Below, piece after piece: positions 60,411 through 64,000 of a stretch of 64,000 bases of DNA. The notes beneath the pieces were generated by a model that made no database searches, had not been told where the DNA came from, and worked only from the letters and a program-made list of their open reading frames with translations. The stretch is taken from NCBI RefSeq assembly GCF_900163635.1, contig NZ_FUID01000015.1, forward strand, positions 1 to 64,000. Direction: 5' to 3'. The translations under genes were made by a program, and so were the position numbers. Position 1 is the first letter of the stretch. Each line of letters begins with the position of its first letter. The DNA comes from Leucobacter sp. 7(1) (GTDB taxonomy: Bacteria; Actinomycetota; Actinomycetes; Actinomycetales; Microbacteriaceae).

Positions 60411-62261
60411 ATGTGCGGAATCGTCGGATATGTTGGCCCGAATGATACGGTCGGCGTGCTCATTAATGGACTGCGACGGCTGGAGTACCGGGGGTACGAC
60501 TCGGCCGGGATTGCGGTAATCGACGACACCGGAGGTGTCGCGGTCCGCAAGCGCTCGGGCAAGCTCGCGCGCCTTGAAGAGCTGCTCGCGGATAGCCCGG
60601 TTGCTGCCGCGCACGCAGGAATCGGTCACACGCGGTGGGCCACGCACGGCGGCCCGACCGACGAGAACGCCCACCCGCACCTCGGTGACGACGGCAAGCT
60701 CGCGGTGATCCACAACGGCATCGTCGAGAACTTTGCCGAGCTGCGTGCGGAAGTTGAGGCCGCGGGCGTTACGCTGATCGGCGAGACCGACACCGAAGTG
60801 GTGGCAGCGCTGCTCGGCTTGGAGACCGCGCGGACGAAGGATCTCGAAACCGCGTTCCGGAACGTTGTGACCCGCCTCCACGGCACGTTCACTCTGCTCG
60901 CTACGCACGAGGACGAGCCCGGCAAGATCGTTGCCGCGCGTCATCACTCGCCGCTCGTCGTGGGTTTGGGTGACGGCGAGAACTTCCTCGGTTCTGATGT
61001 TGCCGCGTTTGTCTCCTCAACGCGACGCGCCGTCGCGGTCAACGAGGACAACATCGCGGTCATCACCCCCGAATCGGTCCGAATCACCGACTTTACGGGT
61101 GCTCCGGTGGAGTACACGGAGTTCGAGGTCGAGTGGGACGCCGAAGCCGCGGACAAGGGCGGCTGGTCTTCCTTCATGGCGAAGGAGATCAACGAGCAGC
61201 CGGAGGCCGTGGCGAACACGGTGCGCGGGCGCGTTGAGGGCGACCAGGTCATCATTCCCGAGCTTGACGCCCTGGGTGATGAGGTACTCCGCAACGTAGA
61301 TCGCATTGTCATCATCGCCTGTGGCACGGCCTCGTACGCGGGGCAGGTCGGCGCCTATGCAATCGAGCAGTGGGCACGCATCCCGGTGGAGGTGCAGCTC
61401 AGCCACGAGTTCCGCTACCGCGACCCGGTGCTCTCCGAGCGCACCCTGGTGATCTCGGTGAGCCAGTCCGGCGAGACTATGGACACGCTCATGGCGGTCA
61501 AGTATGCGATCGAGCGCGGCGTGAAGACGATCTCGGTCTGCAACACGCAGAGTGCCACGATCCCGCGCGAGTCGCACGCGGTGGTCTACACGCACGCGGG
61601 CCCGGAAGTCGCGGTTGCCTCGACGAAGGCGTTTATCGCGCAGATGACGGCGCTCTATCTCATCGGTCTGCACCTGGGGCGCGTGCGTGGCACGTTGTCG
61701 GCGGAGGCTTCTGCGGCCGCAGTGCAGCAGTTCGCTGAGCTTCCGGAGAAGGTGCGCGAGGCCGTGGATACCCACGAGGAAATCGCGCAGCTCGCCCACT
61801 GGATGGCGGATACCCGCTCGGTGCTGTTCCTGGGGCGCCACGTTGGCTACCCGGTGGCGCTCGAGGGCGCACTGAAGCTCAAGGAGATCGCCTACATTCA
61901 CGCCGAGGGCTTTGCCGCCGGCGAGCTGAAGCATGGCCCGATCGCTCTGATCGATCACGGACAGCCTGTGTTTGTGCTGGTTCCGAGCCCGCGCACCTCG
62001 CCGCTGATGCACGCGAAGGTTGTGTCGAACATTCAGGAGATCAGGGCGCGCGGCGCTCGCGTGATCGCGCTCGTCGAGAAGGGGGACACCTCGGTGCTGC
62101 CCTACGCGGACGAGGTCATTCGCCTACCCCTCTCTGACGGGTTGTTTGATCCGTTCCTCCAGGTGGTGCCGCTGCAGTGGTTCGCGCTGGAACTGTCGAC
62201 GGCGAAGGGCCTGGACGTGGACCAGCCCCGCAACCTCGCGAAGTCGGTCACGGTCGAGTAG
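60411..62261 (+). CDS. glmS: Glutamine-fructose-6-phosphate aminotransferase (isomerizing)
   Basis: A 616-residue enzyme that makes glucosamine-6-phosphate. Cys2 (MCGIVGYVG) is the glutaminase nucleophile after Met removal, which fixes the start at ATG 60411 instead of the open frame upstream. Two SIS domains follow (IIACGTASYAGQVGAYAIEQ, VSQSGETMDTL) and the C terminus ends NLAKSVTVE as usual. It supplies GlmM. No glmS ribozyme was recognised in the short upstream region. Confidence 0.97.
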   Translation: MCGIVGYVGPNDTVGVLINGLRRLEYRGYDSAGIAVIDDTGGVAVRKRSGKLARLEELLADSPVAAAHAGIGHTRWATHGGPTDENAHPHLGDDGKLAVIHNGIVENFAELRAEVEAAGVTLIGETDTEVVAALLGLETARTKDLETAFRNVVTRLHGTFTLLATHEDEPGKIVAARHHSPLVVGLGDGENFLGSDVAAFVSSTRRAVAVNEDNIAVITPESVRITDFTGAPVEYTEFEVEWDAEAADKGGWSSFMAKEINEQPEAVANTVRGRVEGDQVIIPELDALGDEVLRNVDRIVIIACGTASYAGQVGAYAIEQWARIPVEVQLSHEFRYRDPVLSERTLVISVSQSGETMDTLMAVKYAIERGVKTISVCNTQSATIPRESHAVVYTHAGPEVAVASTKAFIAQMTALYLIGLHLGRVRGTLSAEASAAAVQQFAELPEKVREAVDTHEEIAQLAHWMADTRSVLFLGRHVGYPVALEGALKLKEIAYIHAEGFAAGELKHGPIALIDHGQPVFVLVPSPRTSPLMHAKVVSNIQEIRARGARVIALVEKGDTSVLPYADEVIRLPLSDGLFDPFLQVVPLQWFALELSTAKGLDVDQPRNLAKSVTVE

Positions 62262-62267
62262 CGGGCT

Positions 62268-62290
62268 GCGGCCGGGGTTTCCTCGGCCGC
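62268..62290 (+). terminator. Weak hairpin after glmS
   Basis: GCGGCCG (62268-62274) pairs with CGGCCGC (62284-62290), followed by TTCCCC. It may be a partial terminator before acpS, which starts 46 bp later. Confidence 0.4.
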
Positions 62291-62336
62291 TTCCCCGCTT
62301 GGAGCACCCCACAATGGAATCAGCAGGGCGGAGCGA

Positions 62337-62762
62337 ATGATCATCGGGATCGGCGTCGACACTGTCGATATCGCACGCTTTGAACGGCAGCTTGAGCGCG
62401 TTCCTGCGCTGCGCGCCCGGCTGTTTACTCCGGGGGAGCAGCCTCTGCGCCCCGCTTCGCTCGCCGCGCGCTTCGCCGCGAAAGAGGCGCTGATCAAGGC
62501 GCTGGGCGGATCAGACGGGGTGAGCTGGCAAGACATGGATGTGGTCCGGGGGGCAGATCGTGCCCCCTCCTTTGCTCCGACTCCCGGCCTCACTGCGGCG
62601 CTGACAGCGCGCGGCGGCGATCGCATCCACCTCTCTATGACGCATGACGCGGGGCTCGCCACGGCGTTCGTGATCGTCGAGCACACGGGTGCGGCGGCGT
62701 ACGATCAAGACAGTGTGACGGCGGCGGATCAGGCCCCCACAGAGGAGACGAGGTCGACATGA
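62337..62762 (+). CDS. acpS: Holo-[acyl-carrier-protein] synthase
   Basis: A 141-residue transferase that moves 4'-phosphopantetheine from CoA to acyl carrier protein. Asp8 (MIIGIGVDTVDIARFER) and Glu in RFAAKEALIKALGG are the metal-binding residues. It is about 20 residues longer than usual at the C terminus. It overlaps alr by ATGA. Confidence 0.92.
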   Translation: MIIGIGVDTVDIARFERQLERVPALRARLFTPGEQPLRPASLAARFAAKEALIKALGGSDGVSWQDMDVVRGADRAPSFAPTPGLTAALTARGGDRIHLSMTHDAGLATAFVIVEHTGAAAYDQDSVTAADQAPTEETRST

Positions 62763-63895
62763 GGACTGGCTCGATGCGGGTCGCGGAGATCTCACTGCCC
62801 GCGATCCGACACAATGTGGCACGCGTGCGTGAGCTCACCGGGGGCGCCGTGATCGTGGTGGTGAAGGCCGGTGGCTACGGCCACGGTGCCGCAATCACCG
62901 CGCAGGCAGCCCTTGAGGGTGGCGCTACGATCATCGCCACCGCAGACCTTGAGGAAGCGCTCGCGCTGCGAGAGGCCGGGGTCACCGGGCCGATCCTGTG
63001 CTGGTTGCACGGGGTGCGCGCGGACTTCGGCGAGGCCGTGCGCGCTGACATTGAGCTCGGGATCAGCGATCTGCCACAGCTTGAGCGGGCCGCGACTGCC
63101 GCCCAGGAGCGTGGCCGCTCCGTGACAATTCACCTGAAGGTGGACACCGGTTTGAGTCGCAACGGTGCCTCTGAGCGCGACTGGGACGCCTTCTTCGCCC
63201 GCGCTGCCGCTCTCGAGTCCGCGGGCACGGTCCGAGTCCGCGGGATCTTTAGCCACCTCGCCAACGCTGGCGCGGAGGCCGACCGGGCACAGGCTGCCTG
63301 CTTCGATGACGCCATCGCGCGACTGCGCGCGGCGGGCGTTGACCCGGAACTGCGGCACCTGGCCGCAAGTGCGGCGACGCTCTCGTCTCCGCACTTGCAC
63401 TACAACGCTGTGCGCGTGGGAATCGCTGCGTATGGGCTCAGCCCGTTTGCAGACAAGACATCTGCGCAGCTGGGCCTGATCCCGGCGATGACGCTGCGTT
63501 CGGAGATCGTGGCCCTCCGGGGCGTGCCAGCCGGCACCGGGGTGTCTTACGGCTTCAACCACGTGTGCGAGACAGCTACGACTCTGGCGCTCGTGCCGAT
63601 GGGCTACGCCGACGGGATGCCGCGCGCGCTCAACGGTTCTGGCGCATGGGTCACTGTGGCCGGCGAGCCGCGGCCCATCGTCGGCCGCATCGGCATGGAT
63701 CAGTTCATCATCGACGTGGGTCCGCTCGCCGGGCGGCTTTCCCTGGGCGATCCCGTCGTGCTCTTCGGCGACCCCGAGTGCGGGTATCCGCCTGTTGAGA
63801 TCTGGTCGGGGCTCATGCGCACAATCAACTACGAGATCGTTGCGAGCATCGGCCCGCGGGTGCTCCGGGTCCCCGCTGAAACTCCGCTACCGTGA
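62759..63895 (+). CDS. alr: Alanine racemase
   Basis: A 378-residue PLP enzyme that supplies D-alanine for peptidoglycan. The PLP lysine is Lys36 in VVVKAGGYGHG; the usual motif has D/N-A in place of the GG. The catalytic Tyr is in PMGYADGMPR, and GRIGMDQFIIDV is the C-terminal motif. ATG 62759 overlaps the acpS stop. An internal ATG at 62774 would fit the family equally well. Confidence 0.94.
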   Translation: MRTGSMRVAEISLPAIRHNVARVRELTGGAVIVVVKAGGYGHGAAITAQAALEGGATIIATADLEEALALREAGVTGPILCWLHGVRADFGEAVRADIELGISDLPQLERAATAAQERGRSVTIHLKVDTGLSRNGASERDWDAFFARAAALESAGTVRVRGIFSHLANAGAEADRAQAACFDDAIARLRAAGVDPELRHLAASAATLSSPHLHYNAVRVGIAAYGLSPFADKTSAQLGLIPAMTLRSEIVALRGVPAGTGVSYGFNHVCETATTLALVPMGYADGMPRALNGSGAWVTVAGEPRPIVGRIGMDQFIIDVGPLAGRLSLGDPVVLFGDPECGYPPVEIWSGLMRTINYEIVASIGPRVLRVPAETPLP

Positions 63896-64000
63896 CCGAG
63901 AGATCGATGCGCAGCAGCGTGCATGAGGTCGTTGACCCGGAGGCGATGCACACGCTGGGGCTGCGGCTTGGTGGCGTCCTGCGCGCGGGAGACCTCGTGC
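63892..64000 (+). CDS. tsaE: Start of tsaE, cut by the window end
   Basis: The GTG at 63892 overlaps the alr stop and opens a frame to the edge: it begins VTERSMRSSVHEVVDPEAMH and includes LGLRLGGVLRAGDLV. This is the N-terminal part of TsaE, the ATPase for tRNA t6A37 synthesis; the Walker A motif would come next. The order alr-tsaE is the usual actinobacterial one, with tsaB, rimI and tsaD expected beyond the window. Confidence 0.75.
   Translation, partial: MTERSMRSSVHEVVDPEAMHTLGLRLGGVLRAGDLV

Overview
The window is GC-rich, densely coded actinobacterial chromosome, most likely Microbacteriaceae and Leucobacter-like (inference). Signs are the mycothione reductase, a glutaredoxin-like protein with a CGDC centre, many GTG and TTG starts, and an S10-spc operon without the S14 gene, as known in Micrococcus luteus. 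No rRNA, tRNA, CRISPR array, prophage or insertion sequence was seen.

Left part (1-16.5 kb), mixed metabolic and surface genes: a possible transporter remnant; a YtcJ-type amidohydrolase divergent from a double-domain Lrp/AsnC regulator; an OpuC-type ABC importer operon ending in mycothione reductase; a TfoX-like protein; a NUDIX hydrolase; a VanY-type lipoprotein; a CapA-like protein; a nitrilase-family amidase; a DUF4916 protein; SprT-like protease, methyltransferase, glutaredoxin and PAP2 genes; and an N-acetylglucosamine kinase with a small membrane protein.

Middle part (16.5-31.4 kb), information processing: rpoB-rpoC, a three-gene hypothetical operon, then rpsL-rpsG-fusA-tuf. Between tuf and rpsJ lies a cell-surface island (31.5-37.1 kb): a CapD/FlaA1-type sugar-nucleotide enzyme, a WecA/MraY-type glycosyltransferase, and a large secreted protein with 94-residue repeats and three SLH-like domains.

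Right part (37.5-64 kb): the complete S10 and spc operons, secY-adk-map, infA-rpmJ-rpsM-rpsK-rpoA-rplQ, a reverse-strand acyltransferase, truA, rplM-rpsI-glmM, a DUF3995 protein, coaA, glmS, acpS, alr and the start of tsaE.

The most unusual observation is a degenerate intergenic element of about 70 bp, seen four times (2961-3030, 7779-7848, 8357-8426 reverse, 56148-56217). The copies align without gaps, with 19 of the first 60 columns invariant. Each lies 53-105 bp downstream of a stop codon in the same orientation, after a C-rich tract, and most are followed by a G-rich one. I cannot match it to a known family. Other points worth attention are a candidate 15-bp Lrp operator, Asn at the rifampicin-contact position equivalent to E. 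coli RpoB His526, structured leaders before rpsJ and rpsM, TTG starts on rpoA, rpoB, rpoC and secY, and long perfect hairpins between genes.
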